Below, one piece after another: positions 24,840-36,079 of a DNA stretch of 37,535 bases; within the stretch, counting starts at the first letter, position 1, and the number at the start of each line of letters is the position of its first letter. The stretch comes from an uncultured beta proteobacterium. Lineage in GTDB: Bacteria > Pseudomonadota > Gammaproteobacteria > Burkholderiales > Burkholderiaceae_C. A program made the position numbers and the translations under genes. A model generated the notes under the pieces. That model was not told the DNA's origin. It did no database searches and saw only the letters and a list, made by a program, of their open reading frames with translations. Location: contig CAIYYA010000358.1 of the NCBI GenBank assembly GCA_903930255.1, positions 1 through 37,535 of the forward strand. The letters are read 5' to 3'.

Positions 24840-25976
24840 ATGAAAATGAACGCATCTCCCGTTATTTGGCAACGCTTTTTTGTCACTGTGTTGGTGGGTT
24901 TTCTCGCAGCCTGCGCCAGCGCTCCAGATAAACCCAAACCGACCGATCTGGGTATAAACCCTGCACTGATGGCCGTGCGCAATGTCTGGTCGGTGAATAT
25001 TGGCGCTGTGGATTTCGCACTCAGCGTAAAAACCCACGCAAATCAGCTGGTTTTGGCCAGTACCGATGGGACTGTTCTGAGCTTGGATGCCAAATCTGGT
25101 GCCACTATTTGGCGTTCCAATATCGGACAGCCGATCTCGGCGGGTGTGGGAAGTGATGGTCAGTTGGTGTCGGTGGTTACTCGGAATAATGAACTGGTCA
25201 CGCTTAAAGCAGGACAACCTGTTTGGCGAGTTCAGTTGCCAACCCAAGTTTTCACGGCGCCATTGCTGGCCGGTGGTCGGGTGTTTGTTTTGGGTGGTGA
25301 TCGAAGCGTTGCTGCTTTTGATGCACAGACTGGCCAGCGTCTATGGCATTTCCAGCGCACCGGAGAGTCACTGGTGTTACGCCAATCGGGCGTATTGAGT
25401 GCTGTCGGGAATACGCTGATTGCGGGTCTGTCCGGACATTTGCTGGGATTGAACCCTCTCAACGGAACTGTTCAGTGGGATGCCGCCATTGCAACGCCAC
25501 GTGGTACCAACGAAATTGAACGTTTGGTCGATTTGGTTGAGGGCATCAGTCGTGCTGGAAAGCAAGTTTGCGTACGCGCATTCCAGTCAAAAATTGGCTG
25601 TGTCGATACCAACAGTGGGCGCACTGAATGGACGCAAACCAGCATTGGTTACGTCGGCTTGAGCGGTGACGATCAGTGGGTCTATGGCGTTGAAAGCGAT
25701 GCACAAGTGCGTGCTTACAAACGTAGCGATGGTGCGGCTGGCTGGCAATCGGATCGCTTGCGCTACCATGTGCTGACCCGTCCCCTGGTGATTGGTCGCT
25801 CGCTTGCCTTGGGTGACGATGCTGGTTGGGTGCACTTGATGTCACGAAGTGATGGTTCCTTGTTAACCCGAGTTGCCACCGATGGCTCAGCGCTTGTTGA
25901 TGCGCCTGTGCAAGTTGCCAACACCCTAATTGCCGTGACACGTAAAGGTGGCGTTTTTGGTTTCCAACCGGAGTGA
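24840..25976 (+). CDS. bamB: Outer membrane assembly lipoprotein BamB
   Basis: A 378-residue beta-propeller lipoprotein of the BAM complex. The signal peptide ends in FLAAC, with lipidated Cys25. Repeated PQQ-like blades are visible: [60 protein letters not shown] and a cysteine-containing blade near [17 protein letters not shown]. The conserved segment [13 protein letters not shown] sits in the middle, as in other BamB proteins. The start overlaps the spacer after the yfgM-like gene by a few bases. A perfect stem-loop begins at its stop codon, and der follows. Confidence 0.95.
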   Translation: MKMNASPVIWQRFFVTVLVGFLAACASAPDKPKPTDLGINPALMAVRNVWSVNIGAVDFALSVKTHANQLVLASTDGTVLSLDAKSGATIWRSNIGQPISAGVGSDGQLVSVVTRNNELVTLKAGQPVWRVQLPTQVFTAPLLAGGRVFVLGGDRSVAAFDAQTGQRLWHFQRTGESLVLRQSGVLSAVGNTLIAGLSGHLLGLNPLNGTVQWDAAIATPRGTNEIERLVDLVEGISRAGKQVCVRAFQSKIGCVDTNSGRTEWTQTSIGYVGLSGDDQWVYGVESDAQVRAYKRSDGAAGWQSDRLRYHVLTRPLVIGRSLALGDDAGWVHLMSRSDGSLLTRVATDGSALVDAPVQVANTLIAVTRKGGVFGFQPE

Positions 25977-25994
25977 AGCAGAATTATCTGCTTC
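25975..25994 (+). promoter_or_regulatory. Stem-loop at the bamB/der junction
   Basis: GAAGCAGA-ATTA-TCTGCTTC is a perfect 8-bp inverted repeat with a 4-base loop. Its left arm includes the last two bases of the bamB stop codon (TGA 25974-25976), and its right arm ends 10 bases before the der ATG at 26005, in the place where a ribosome site would be expected. There is no T-run. It could tune der translation or mRNA stability. Confidence 0.45.
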
Positions 25995-26004
25995 AATAGT
26001 GCGT

Positions 26005-27339
26005 ATGAAACCAGTATTGGCCTTGGTCGGTCGTCCCAATGTTGGTAAATCAACACTCTTTAATCGCTTAACTAAATCGCGTGATGCCATCGTCGCCGAC
26101 TTTGCGGGTTTGACGCGTGATCGTCACTATGGCAACGGCAAGCAGGGTAAACACGACTATATCGTGATTGATACCGGTGGCTTTGAGCCCGACGCAGCCA
26201 GCGGAATTTTTAAGGAAATGGCCAAGCAAACCTGTCAGGCCGTCTCTGAAGCCGATGTGGTGTTGTTTATAGTGGATGCGCGTGAAGGCGTGTCGGCGCA
26301 AGATCACGACATCGCCAACTACTTGCGTCGATTGGGTAAACTCTGTGTTTTGGTTGCCAACAAAGCCGAGGGCATGCTTGAGGGTGTGCAATTGGCTGAA
26401 TTTTTCGAGCTTGGCCTCGGTCAAGTTCATGCGGTTTCGGCAGCGCATGGGCAGGGTATTAAGCCACTCCTCGACATCGCCTTGGCGCCATTAAATTTGC
26501 CATCCGATGAGGTGCTAGAAGACGCAGAATCAGGTGTTATCAAACTTGCCGTAGCCGGACGCCCGAATGTTGGAAAATCGACATTGATCAATGTCTGGCT
26601 CGGTGAAGAACGCTTGGTCGCATTTGATCTGCCCGGCACAACCCGTGATGCCATCTCCGTACCGTTCGAGCGCAATGGTCAAAAATTCGAGTTAATTGAC
26701 ACTGCGGGTCTGCGTCGACGGGGCAAAGTTTTTGAGGCGATCGAAAAATTCTCTGTCGTCAAAACACTGCAAGCCATTGAGTCAGCGCATGTGGTTTTAT
26801 TGTTGATAGACGCAACCCAAGGCGTGACCGACCAGGATGCGCATATTGCTGGCTACATTTTAGAAAACGGTCGAGCCGTTGTGTTAGCTGTGAACAAATG
26901 GGATGCAGTTGACGAATACCAACGTGAACTGGTTAAACGTTCGATCGAAACGCGTCTGGCTTTTCTGAAATTTGCCAATCTGCATCTGATTTCTGCTGCG
27001 AAGCGCCAAGGTTTAGCGCCCTTGTGGGCCTCCATTGCGCAGGCTTACAAAGCGGCTACTTGCAAGATGACAACACCTGTTTTAACGCGTTTATTGCTTG
27101 AAGCCGTTCAGTTCCAGAGTCCTAAGCGCGCAGGCATGTATCGTCCCAAATTGCGCTACGCGCACCAAGGCGGCATGAACCCGCCGGTAATCGTGATTCA
27201 TGGTAACTCCCTTGATCACGTAACTGATAGCTACAAGCGCTTTCTGGAAGGGCGTTTTCGCAAAGAATTTGACCTGGTAGGAACGCCCTTGCGTATCGAG
27301 TTAAAAACAGCCAGTAATCCGTTTACAGAAAAGACTTAA
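26005..27339 (+). CDS. der: Ribosome biogenesis GTPase Der (EngA)
   Basis: A 444-residue protein with two tandem GTPase domains and a C-terminal KH-like domain; Der is needed for 50S subunit maturation. The first P-loop GRPNVGKS is at residues 9-16 and the second at 185-192, with DTGGFE and [10 protein letters not shown] as the G3 segments and VNKWD as the second G4 motif. The first G4 motif reads NKAE rather than NKxD, which I believe is common in betaproteobacteria. The frame extends upstream to 25948, inside bamB, but ATG 26005 begins the canonical [12 protein letters not shown]. No good ribosome site is visible and a stem-loop sits just upstream. Confidence 0.96.
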   Translation: MKPVLALVGRPNVGKSTLFNRLTKSRDAIVADFAGLTRDRHYGNGKQGKHDYIVIDTGGFEPDAASGIFKEMAKQTCQAVSEADVVLFIVDAREGVSAQDHDIANYLRRLGKLCVLVANKAEGMLEGVQLAEFFELGLGQVHAVSAAHGQGIKPLLDIALAPLNLPSDEVLEDAESGVIKLAVAGRPNVGKSTLINVWLGEERLVAFDLPGTTRDAISVPFERNGQKFELIDTAGLRRRGKVFEAIEKFSVVKTLQAIESAHVVLLLIDATQGVTDQDAHIAGYILENGRAVVLAVNKWDAVDEYQRELVKRSIETRLAFLKFANLHLISAAKRQGLAPLWASIAQAYKAATCKMTTPVLTRLLLEAVQFQSPKRAGMYRPKLRYAHQGGMNPPVIVIHGNSLDHVTDSYKRFLEGRFRKEFDLVGTPLRIELKTASNPFTEKT

Positions 27340-27460
27340 TAAGCACCCCTTCAGCAAGGTTTCCAGCAAATTAATTGTGGATTTGTCGAGCTACACCCTG
27401 CAGAATGATTTCACTGTGGTATCTTCTGCGCTTCATAAATTTCAAAACACGGACCATATC

Positions 27461-27709
27461 GTGAATAACAAAGGCCAATTGCTACAAGATCCATTTCTCA
27501 ACACGCTGCGTCGAGAACATGTTCCTGTTTCCATCTATCTCGTTAACGGGATCAAACTCCAAGGTCAGATTGAGTCCTTCGATCAATATGTGGTGTTGCT
27601 CCGCAATACCGTGACGCAAATGGTTTACAAACACGCCATTTCTACGATCGTTCCGGGTCGTGCGGTTAATTTCGCCGTTACCGAGGGTGGACAGCCTGCA
27701 AGCGATTAA
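27461..27709 (+). CDS. hfq: RNA chaperone Hfq
   Basis: An 82-residue Hfq; hexamers pair small RNAs with mRNAs. The Sm1 segment ([24 protein letters not shown]) and Sm2 segment ([10 protein letters not shown]) are intact, including Gln8-type and Phe/Tyr distal-face residues. The C-terminal tail after the Sm core is short (about 15 residues), as is usual in betaproteobacteria compared with E. coli Hfq (102 residues). The frame opens at 27377, but GTG 27461 gives the family N-terminus (MNNKGQLLQ) and has CGGA 7 bases upstream. The 121 bp after der hold no gene; TGGTATCTT at 27417-27425 resembles an extended -10 box and could belong to an hfq promoter. hflX overlaps its end. Confidence 0.95.
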   Translation: MNNKGQLLQDPFLNTLRREHVPVSIYLVNGIKLQGQIESFDQYVVLLRNTVTQMVYKHAISTIVPGRAVNFAVTEGGQPASD

Positions 27710-28904
27710 GCCCGGTATTGCACCCACCTTACTGGTGGGTGTTGATTTTGGATTACCACACTTTGACGTTGAACTCGAAGAGCTGGGTCTGCTGGCTCAA
27801 ACGGCGGGGTTGACACCCGTTGCGCGTGTTACGTGCAAGCGTAAAGCACCTGACGCAGCCTTGTTTATTGGCTCTGGCAAGGCCGATGAGATCAAACAAT
27901 TGGCTTTGCAAATGGGTGTTCAAGAGATTTTGTTTGACCAAAATTTGAGTCCTGCTCAGCAGCGAAATTTAGAGCGTCACCTCGAGTTACCTGTTAACGA
28001 CCGTACCTATCTGATTCTTGAAATATTTGCCCAGCGTGCGCGAAGTCACGAAGGTAAATTGCAAGTTGAGTTAGCTAGGTTGCAATACCTCAGCACACGT
28101 TTGGTGCGCCGTTGGTCACACTTGGAGCGCCAAAGTGGTGGCATTGGTCTGCGCGGGGGGCCGGGGGAATCTCAGATTGAACTCGATCGACGCATGATTG
28201 GCGACAGCATCAAACGCATCAAAGATCGTCTCATCAAGGTCAAACGGCAGCGTTCAACGCAGCGCCGCCAGCGAGATCGTCGTCAAACCTTCAACATTTC
28301 ATTGGTTGGCTACACCAATGCGGGCAAATCAACCTTGTTTAATGCGTTGGTAAAAGCACGAACTTATGCGGCCGACCAATTGTTTGCCACGCTCGACACC
28401 ACCACACGGCAGCTCTATTTGGGTGAATCTGTCAGCACCGTGTCTTTATCTGACACGGTGGGTTTCATTCGAGATTTGCCGCACGGTTTAATCGATGCCT
28501 TTCAGGCCACGCTACAAGAGGCAGTGGATGCAGACTTGTTGTTGCACGTGGTTGATTTCTCGAGCCCCAATTACCTTGAGCAAATGGCCGAAGTGCAACG
28601 TGTTCTGAAAGAAATCGATGCCGCAAACATCGCGCAAGTGCTAGTTTTCAATAAACTCGATGCCGTGCTTGCTGAGTGCCAGCCCAGCTTGCTGCGTGAT
28701 ATGTATGAAATTGATGCCTGCTTGATACCCCGTGTATTTATCAGTGCCCAATCGGGTAAAGGCATGGCTCAACTGCGTGAATTGCTGCTCGAAAAAGTGC
28801 AAGCAGTCCAAACCGGTCGTTCTGCGCAAAATTATTTCCCCGCAATCCGTGAGGATGCGCATGCCTTGGGCACAATCGCGGCTGATTTGACAAGAGTAAC
28901 TTGA
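27660..28904 (+). CDS. hflX: Ribosome-associated GTPase HflX
   Basis: A 414-residue GTPase that splits or rescues stalled 70S ribosomes, notably in stress. The N-terminal HflX domain has the conserved SGKADEI and [14 protein letters not shown] segments, then a glycine-rich linker ([19 protein letters not shown]) and a helical Arg/Lys-rich region. The G domain has the P-loop GYTNAGKS at residues 217-224, with [11 protein letters not shown] as G3 and FNKLD as G4. The start is uncertain: GTG 27660 (used here) or GTG 27687; neither has a strong ribosome site, and both lie within hfq, so translation is probably coupled to hfq. Its TGA overlaps the hflK ATG (TGATG). The hfq-hflX-hflK-hflC order is the classic one. 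Confidence 0.94.
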   Translation: MRLISPLPRVDSLQAIKPGIAPTLLVGVDFGLPHFDVELEELGLLAQTAGLTPVARVTCKRKAPDAALFIGSGKADEIKQLALQMGVQEILFDQNLSPAQQRNLERHLELPVNDRTYLILEIFAQRARSHEGKLQVELARLQYLSTRLVRRWSHLERQSGGIGLRGGPGESQIELDRRMIGDSIKRIKDRLIKVKRQRSTQRRQRDRRQTFNISLVGYTNAGKSTLFNALVKARTYAADQLFATLDTTTRQLYLGESVSTVSLSDTVGFIRDLPHGLIDAFQATLQEAVDADLLLHVVDFSSPNYLEQMAEVQRVLKEIDAANIAQVLVFNKLDAVLAECQPSLLRDMYEIDACLIPRVFISAQSGKGMAQLRELLLEKVQAVQTGRSAQNYFPAIREDAHALGTIAADLTRVT

Positions 28905-30307
28905 TGAAACTGCAACGATCAACTTTCGAACCCGCCAATTGGCCACAGCGCCTTCGTGGCATGTTTAATTTAAACGATACCCGCTGGGGTCGTAGCGACG
29001 AAAAACCGCGCGACGCCGCTAAACCAGGTGCAGGCGAGACTACGCCTGAAAATTCACAAAATTCGCCGCCTGAGCCGCCACCGCACAACGAGCCTCGCTC
29101 GCCGCAGCGTGGTAGCAATCAAGGCCCCCCAGATCTTGACGAGTTGTGGCGCGATTTCAATCGCAAACTGGGTGGTTTGTTTGGCAATGGCAAAAATTCC
29201 CCACGCCCGCCCAAGGCACCTGGAGGTGGCATGGGTGGTGGTGGTTTTCATCCCGATAAAAAGAGCACCCAAATTGGTATTGGTTTAATAGCGGCTGTCG
29301 CTTTGCTGATATGGCTTGGAACTGGTTTCTTTATTGTGCAAGAAGGTCAGCAAGCGGTGATTACGCAGTTTGGCAAATACCATTCCACCGTGAGTGCGGG
29401 CTTCAATTGGCGCATGCCATATCCGGTGCAGCGCCATGAACTGATATTTGTCACGCAAATCCGCTCGGTTGATGTGGGGCGAGATATGGTGATCAAAGCG
29501 ACCGGGTTGCGCGAATCCGCCATGCTGACTGAAGATGAAAACATCGTTGAAATCAAATTTGCCGTGCAATACCGTCTTAGCGATGCACGGGCATTTCTCT
29601 TTGAAAGTAAAAATCCTGCAGATGCTGTGGTTCAGGCAGCAGAAACAGCCGTTCGCGAAGTGATCGGCAAAATGCGCATGGACAGCGCCTTGTCGGATGA
29701 GCGCGATCAAATTGCACCTCGGGTTCGCGCGCTGATGCAGAAAATTCTCGATCGCTACAAAGTCGGCATCGAAGTTGTTGGTATCAATTTGCAGCAAGGT
29801 GGCGTGCGTCCACCCGAACAAGTGCAAGCCGCTTTTGATGATGTGCTGAAGGCCGGTCAAGAGCGCGAGCGTGCCAAAAATGAAGCACAAGCTTACGCCA
29901 ACGATGTGATCCCACGTGCTGTTGGTGCAGCTTCGCGCCTGAAAGAAGAAGCTGATGCCTACAAATCGCGCATCGTTGCCCAAGCGCAGGGTGACGCCCA
30001 GCGCTTTAAATCTGTGCTCGCCGAATACCAAAAAGCACCCCAAGTCACACGTGACCGCATGTACATTGATGCCATGCAACAAATTTATAGCAGTGTTACC
30101 AAAGTCATGGTTGATTCCAAGCAAGGTTCCAACTTGTTGTATTTGCCTTTGGACAAACTCATTCAAATGACCGGACAAGTCGCGCAAGACACAGTTGCCG
30201 TGCAGGCGCCAGCGGGCGCTTTGCCAGCTGCAGCGTCGAGCACTGCAGCCACACCTGATGCGCGTTCTAGAGACAGTGCACGCGGTCGTACCCGCGAAAC
30301 GCGATAG
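28904..30307 (+). CDS. hflK: FtsH modulator HflK (SPFH protein)
   Basis: A 467-residue membrane protein that, with HflC, forms a large cage around the FtsH protease and modulates it. The cytoplasmic N-terminus is Pro/Gly/Asn-rich (about residues 30-120, with GGGMGGGGF). A membrane helix spans about 123-144, and the periplasmic SPFH/Band 7 domain follows (VQEGQQAVITQFGKYHSTV ... RADVVQ-type repeats, EVVGINLQQGGVRPPEQVQAAFDDV). A long coiled-coil stretch ends in an Ala-rich and Arg-rich tail. ATG 28904 is coupled to hflX; an internal ATG at 28961 (MFNLNDTRWGR), where the conserved part begins, is an alternative start without a good ribosome site. hflC starts 9 bp after the stop. Confidence 0.95.
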   Translation: MKLQRSTFEPANWPQRLRGMFNLNDTRWGRSDEKPRDAAKPGAGETTPENSQNSPPEPPPHNEPRSPQRGSNQGPPDLDELWRDFNRKLGGLFGNGKNSPRPPKAPGGGMGGGGFHPDKKSTQIGIGLIAAVALLIWLGTGFFIVQEGQQAVITQFGKYHSTVSAGFNWRMPYPVQRHELIFVTQIRSVDVGRDMVIKATGLRESAMLTEDENIVEIKFAVQYRLSDARAFLFESKNPADAVVQAAETAVREVIGKMRMDSALSDERDQIAPRVRALMQKILDRYKVGIEVVGINLQQGGVRPPEQVQAAFDDVLKAGQERERAKNEAQAYANDVIPRAVGAASRLKEEADAYKSRIVAQAQGDAQRFKSVLAEYQKAPQVTRDRMYIDAMQQIYSSVTKVMVDSKQGSNLLYLPLDKLIQMTGQVAQDTVAVQAPAGALPAAASSTAATPDARSRDSARGRTRETR

Positions 30308-30316
30308 GAGTTAGCC

Positions 30317-31222
30317 ATGAATCGTTTGGGTTTTATATTTTCAAGCCTCCTGTTTATTTTGGCTGCAGCCAGCTCCATGCTTTTTGTGGTCGATCAACGT
30401 CAATTTGGTGTCGTCTATGCTTTGGGTCAAATCAAGGATGTGATCACTGAGCCGGGGCTTAATTTCAAGTTACCACCGCCTTTTCAAAATGTCTCCTACA
30501 TTGACAAGCGTTTGCTGACTTTGGAAAGCACGGACAACGAACCCATGTTGACGGCTGAAAAACAGCGCGTAGTGATTGACTGGTATGTGCGCTGGCGCAT
30601 TTCTGAACCGACTGAATACATTCGCAATGTCGGAACCAATGAAGCGGCTGGTTCGAGTCAACTTAATCGCGTGGTGCGCAATGCTTTTCAGGAAGAAATC
30701 AACAAACGCACGGTCAAAGAATTGTTGTCTGTCAAGCGTGAAGCGTTGATGGACGATGTCAAACGTGAAGTGTTGCTGCAAGTGCGTGGCGCCAAGCCTT
30801 GGGGCGTGGATGTGATCGACGTGCGCATCACCCGGGTTGACTATGTTGATGCCATTACCGAGTCTGTCTATCGACGCATGGAGGCTGAGCGCAAACGTGT
30901 AGCCAACGAACTTCGTTCTACCGGCGCTGCCGAAGGCGAAAAAATCCGTGCTGATGCTGATCGACAACGCGAAGTCACGGTGGCCAATGCCTATCGTGAT
31001 GCGCAAAAAATCAAGGGTGAGGGCGATGCCGAAGCATCGCGTTTGTACGCTGAATCGTTTGGTCGCGATGCCCAGTTTGCCCAGTTTTACCGGAGTCTTG
31101 ACGCTTACAAGTCAAGCTTCAATAGTAAAACCGATGTGATGGTGCTCGACCCATCAAGCTCAGAGTTTTTCAAAGTCTTGCGCGGGGGTGGCCCAACCAC
31201 AGCGGCGCCAGTCAAAAAATAA
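30317..31222 (+). CDS. hflC: FtsH modulator HflC (SPFH protein)
   Basis: A 301-residue partner of HflK. An N-terminal membrane anchor (FIFSSLLFILAAASSMLFVV, about residues 6-25) is followed by the Band 7 domain (DQRQFGVVYALGQIKDVI, GLNFKLPPPFQNV, TADNEPMLT-like segment, VIDWYVRWRI) and the coiled-coil RMEAERKRVANELRSTGAAEG with the conserved GEGDAEASRLYAESF. The protein ends in a short Gly/Pro-rich tail. Length and order after hflK are standard. GGAG at 30307-30310 is a suitable ribosome site. Confidence 0.96.
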   Translation: MNRLGFIFSSLLFILAAASSMLFVVDQRQFGVVYALGQIKDVITEPGLNFKLPPPFQNVSYIDKRLLTLESTDNEPMLTAEKQRVVIDWYVRWRISEPTEYIRNVGTNEAAGSSQLNRVVRNAFQEEINKRTVKELLSVKREALMDDVKREVLLQVRGAKPWGVDVIDVRITRVDYVDAITESVYRRMEAERKRVANELRSTGAAEGEKIRADADRQREVTVANAYRDAQKIKGEGDAEASRLYAESFGRDAQFAQFYRSLDAYKSSFNSKTDVMVLDPSSSEFFKVLRGGGPTTAAPVKK

Positions 31223-31236
31223 CAACAGGTAAGAAT

Positions 31237-31428
31237 GTGTTGGACAGCACCGCGTTCTGGTTGGCCGTTGCTTTGGTGCTGCTGATTGAAGGCTTTATGC
31301 CGTTCGTCTCGCCTGCTTCGTGGCGCAAAACGTTTCTTCAAATTTTGCAACTCAGCGACGGTCAATTGCGTTTTTTCGGTTTAGCCAGTTTGCTGCTTGG
31401 CGTTGCACTGATTTGGTTTTTGGTTTGA
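31237..31428 (+). CDS. DUF2065 small inner-membrane protein (YjeT-like)
   Basis: A 63-residue protein with two predicted membrane helices (about residues 6-24 and 44-62) joined by a short loop with SPASWRKTF and the conserved LSDGQLRFFGL motif. This matches the DUF2065/YjeT family, which is regularly found directly after hflC. Its function is unknown; the context suggests a link to the HflKC-FtsH complex, which is inference. The start is GTG 31237, with AGG about 7 bases upstream; TTG 31240 is the only close alternative. Confidence 0.85.
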   Translation: MLDSTAFWLAVALVLLIEGFMPFVSPASWRKTFLQILQLSDGQLRFFGLASLLLGVALIWFLV

Positions 31429-31486
31429 TCCAATTTGAGGTTTTCGCCCGGTAAAATTCAGGTTTTAACAGCCTCTAAAAATACAC

Positions 31487-34035
<2,549 letters not shown>

Positions 34036-34052
34036 TTTTTTATATACAAAAT

Positions 34053-34097
34053 TAGCCTCTGAGGCTTGATAAGCATGCCTAAGAAGCTATTAATTCA
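34053..34097. repeat. Dispersed intergenic repeat, copy 2 (after purA)
   Basis: This is the second copy of the unit seen at 11931-11980. It contains TAGCCTCTGAGGCTTGATAA and then GCATGCCTAAGAAGCTATT. GCTT-GAT-AAGC forms a perfect inner stem, and TAGC/GCTA pair outside it. The unit begins 17 bases after the purA stop and ends just before the AGGAG site of the next gene, so any hairpin would sit in that gene's leader. Confidence 0.55.
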
Positions 34098-34108
34098 GGA
34101 GTATTTTG

Positions 34109-34633
34109 ATGTTGACTGAAGATGGTAAACACCTGTATGTGAGCTATGACGAGTACCATAACCTGATCGAAAAACTGGCCATCAAGGTGCACCAGTCGGG
34201 TTGGCAATTTGACACCATCTTGTGTTTGGCACGTGGCGGCATGCGTCCTGGCGACATTCTCTCGCGCGTGTTTGACAAACCGCTGGCCATCATGTCCACC
34301 AGTTCCTACCGATCCGAAGCGGGCACGGTTCAAGGTCAACTCGACATTGCGCACTACATCACCACGCCCAAAGGACAAATTGCTGGAAAGGTATTGTTGG
34401 TTGACGATTTGGCTGACTCCGGTCACACGTTAAATGCGGTAATTCAACAGCTCAAAAACAACTACAAGCCAATTATTGAGTTGCGTAGTGCGGTGATTTG
34501 GACGAAGGCAGTTTCGACGTTTAACGCCGATTACTGTGTTGACTATTTACCCACCAACCCTTGGATTCACCAGCCTTTTGAGGCTTATGACAGCATGCGC
34601 GCGGAGCAACTGATCAAAAAGTGGAGCGTTTGA
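34109..34633 (+). CDS. Phosphoribosyltransferase (purine PRTase-like)
   Basis: A 174-residue type I phosphoribosyltransferase. The PRPP-binding loop VLLVDDLADSGHTL is at residues 95-108, and the CLARGGMRPGDILSR segment (about 39-53) matches the other PRPP-contact loop. Length and the C-terminal WTKAVSTFNADYCVDYLP and PWIHQPFEAYD segments resemble xanthine-guanine or hypoxanthine phosphoribosyltransferases (Gpt-like). Location directly after purA supports purine salvage, but the exact base is not shown by the sequence. ATG 34109 has a strong AGGAG site 7 bases upstream and is preferred to the TTG one codon earlier. Confidence 0.88.
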   Translation: MLTEDGKHLYVSYDEYHNLIEKLAIKVHQSGWQFDTILCLARGGMRPGDILSRVFDKPLAIMSTSSYRSEAGTVQGQLDIAHYITTPKGQIAGKVLLVDDLADSGHTLNAVIQQLKNNYKPIIELRSAVIWTKAVSTFNADYCVDYLPTNPWIHQPFEAYDSMRAEQLIKKWSV

Positions 34634-34642
34634 AGCAACGCC

Positions 34643-35854
34643 ATGACTGACAGCATCACGGCGCTTATTCACCATCCATACCAGGCACCCGCTGGTTTTG
34701 CAGCACCGCAACCTGGGATTTTCAAGGCTTCGACGGTATTCTTTCCAAATGTCGCAGCCATGCGCCATTTTGAATGGAAAGATAAATCGGCCTACACCTA
34801 CGGGTTGCATGGAACGCCGAGCAGTTACATCCTTGAAGAGCGTTTGTGCGCGCTCGAAGGTGCACAGCAATGTTTATTGGTTCCAAGTGGACTGGCGGCC
34901 ATCGCAACCGTAGCTTTGGCTTTATTGCACGTAGGTGATGAAGTGCTGATTCCAGACAATGCCTACGGCCCCAACAAAGCACTGGCCGAAGGTGAGTTAG
35001 CGCACTGGGGTATACGCCACCGTTTTTATGACCCCATGAATCCGGCTGATCTAGCGCTCAAAATATCCAGCCAAACTCGCTTGGTATGGCTTGAAGCCGC
35101 TGGTTCGGTGACACTCGAGTTCCCCAATTTGTACGAACAGGTTCGCCTTTGCAAAGCGGCTGGCGTTTCTTGTGCGCTCGACAACACGTGGGGCGCAGGC
35201 TTAGCTTTTCAGCCTTTTAACCTGACAGTTGGCGCAAACTCTCTGCCGCTTGCGGTGGATATTTCGGTGCATGCCCTCACAAAATACCCGAGCGGCGGTG
35301 GCGACGTGCTGATGGGCAGCATCACCACGGTCAATCCTGCCTTGCACATGCGGCTGAAGCTCTGCCACATGCGTTTGGGTCTGGGCGTAGCCGCTAACGA
35401 TGTAGAGATGGTGTTGCGCAGTTTGCCCACTTTGGCCTTGCGTTATGCCGCACATGACGAATGCACACGTGCGTTGGCATTGTGGAGTTTAAAACGCGTT
35501 GAATTCGCGCAAGTGCTACACCCGGCCTTGCCCGAGTCACCTGGCCACTGCGATTGGCTCACTATGTCCCAGGGTCGACTGGGAACAGCAGCTGGCTTAT
35601 TCAGTGTGATCTTCAAACCAGACTACAGCCAAGCTCAGGTGGATGCTTTTTGTGACGCACTGCAGCTTTTCAAAATTGGCTATAGCTGGGGCGGCCCCAT
35701 CAGTTTGGTCATGCCCTACGAACTCAGTTCGATGCGCCAAAACTGGCCACAACATTTGCAAAACGGCACCTTGGTGCGCTTTTCAATTGGCTTGGAAACA
35801 GTTGCTGATTTGCAGGCCGATCTGGCGCAAGCGCTGGAAAAACTTAGCAGTTAA
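34643..35854 (+). CDS. metC: Cystathionine beta-lyase (MetC-like, PLP enzyme)
   Basis: A 403-residue Cys/Met-metabolism pyridoxal-phosphate enzyme. PLP-binding features are TYGLHGTPSSYILEERLCALEG, the SGLAA phosphate-binding turn, CALDNTWGAG (Asp contacting the pyridine nitrogen) and SVHALTKYPSGGGDVLMG with the Schiff-base Lys214. The GLHGTP and SWGGPISLV patterns are like the proteobacterial MetC group, which cleaves cystathionine to homocysteine, pyruvate and ammonia. Other members of the fold (gamma-synthase, gamma-lyase) look less likely, but substrate cannot be fixed by sequence alone. It starts 9 bp after the phosphoribosyltransferase stop, so the two are probably one transcript. Confidence 0.88.
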   Translation: MTDSITALIHHPYQAPAGFAAPQPGIFKASTVFFPNVAAMRHFEWKDKSAYTYGLHGTPSSYILEERLCALEGAQQCLLVPSGLAAIATVALALLHVGDEVLIPDNAYGPNKALAEGELAHWGIRHRFYDPMNPADLALKISSQTRLVWLEAAGSVTLEFPNLYEQVRLCKAAGVSCALDNTWGAGLAFQPFNLTVGANSLPLAVDISVHALTKYPSGGGDVLMGSITTVNPALHMRLKLCHMRLGLGVAANDVEMVLRSLPTLALRYAAHDECTRALALWSLKRVEFAQVLHPALPESPGHCDWLTMSQGRLGTAAGLFSVIFKPDYSQAQVDAFCDALQLFKIGYSWGGPISLVMPYELSSMRQNWPQHLQNGTLVRFSIGLETVADLQADLAQALEKLSS

Positions 35855-35882
35855 AATCGGCTTATTAACTTGAAAGTAAACC

Positions 35883-36047
35883 TTGGCAACACCTAACTAC
35901 GGCTACGAAAAACGTCAGAAAGAACTGGCGAAAAAGAAGAAAAAAGAAGAAAAACTCAAAGAAAAAGCCCAGCGCAAGACCGGTGATGCTCACCCAGACA
36001 CGCAGGATGACGAAACCACAGAAGCTTCTCAAGAAAGCAAAAGCTAA
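35883..36047 (+). CDS. Small Lys/Glu-rich protein of 54 residues
   Basis: A short gene starting at TTG 35883 with GAAAG 6 bases upstream and ending at TAA 36045-36047. The product begins LATPNYGYEKRQKELAKKKK (first residue Met in the cell), continues with a Lys/Glu helix and ends in an acidic Thr/Asp/Glu/Ser tail. I recall small betaproteobacterial proteins with the same N-P/T-P-N-Y-G-Y/F-E-K-R-Q-K-E start and the poly-Lys/Glu middle, so this is very likely a real conserved gene. Its function is unknown. It follows metC by 28 bp and converges with the GGDEF-EAL gene. Confidence 0.75.
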   Translation: MATPNYGYEKRQKELAKKKKKEEKLKEKAQRKTGDAHPDTQDDETTEASQESKS

Positions 36048-36079
36048 GCCGCGATGGCTATAGCAATAACTCAGCTTTT
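36038..36079. terminator. Possible bidirectional terminator between convergent genes
   Basis: CAAAAGCT (36038-36045) and AGCTTTTG (36072-36079) are perfect inverted arms spanning the gap between two convergent genes; inside is AGCC-GCGAT-GGCT. Each arm carries A or T runs in the right sense for both strands. The arms overlap both stop regions. The loop is large, so termination activity is only suggested. Confidence 0.35.
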
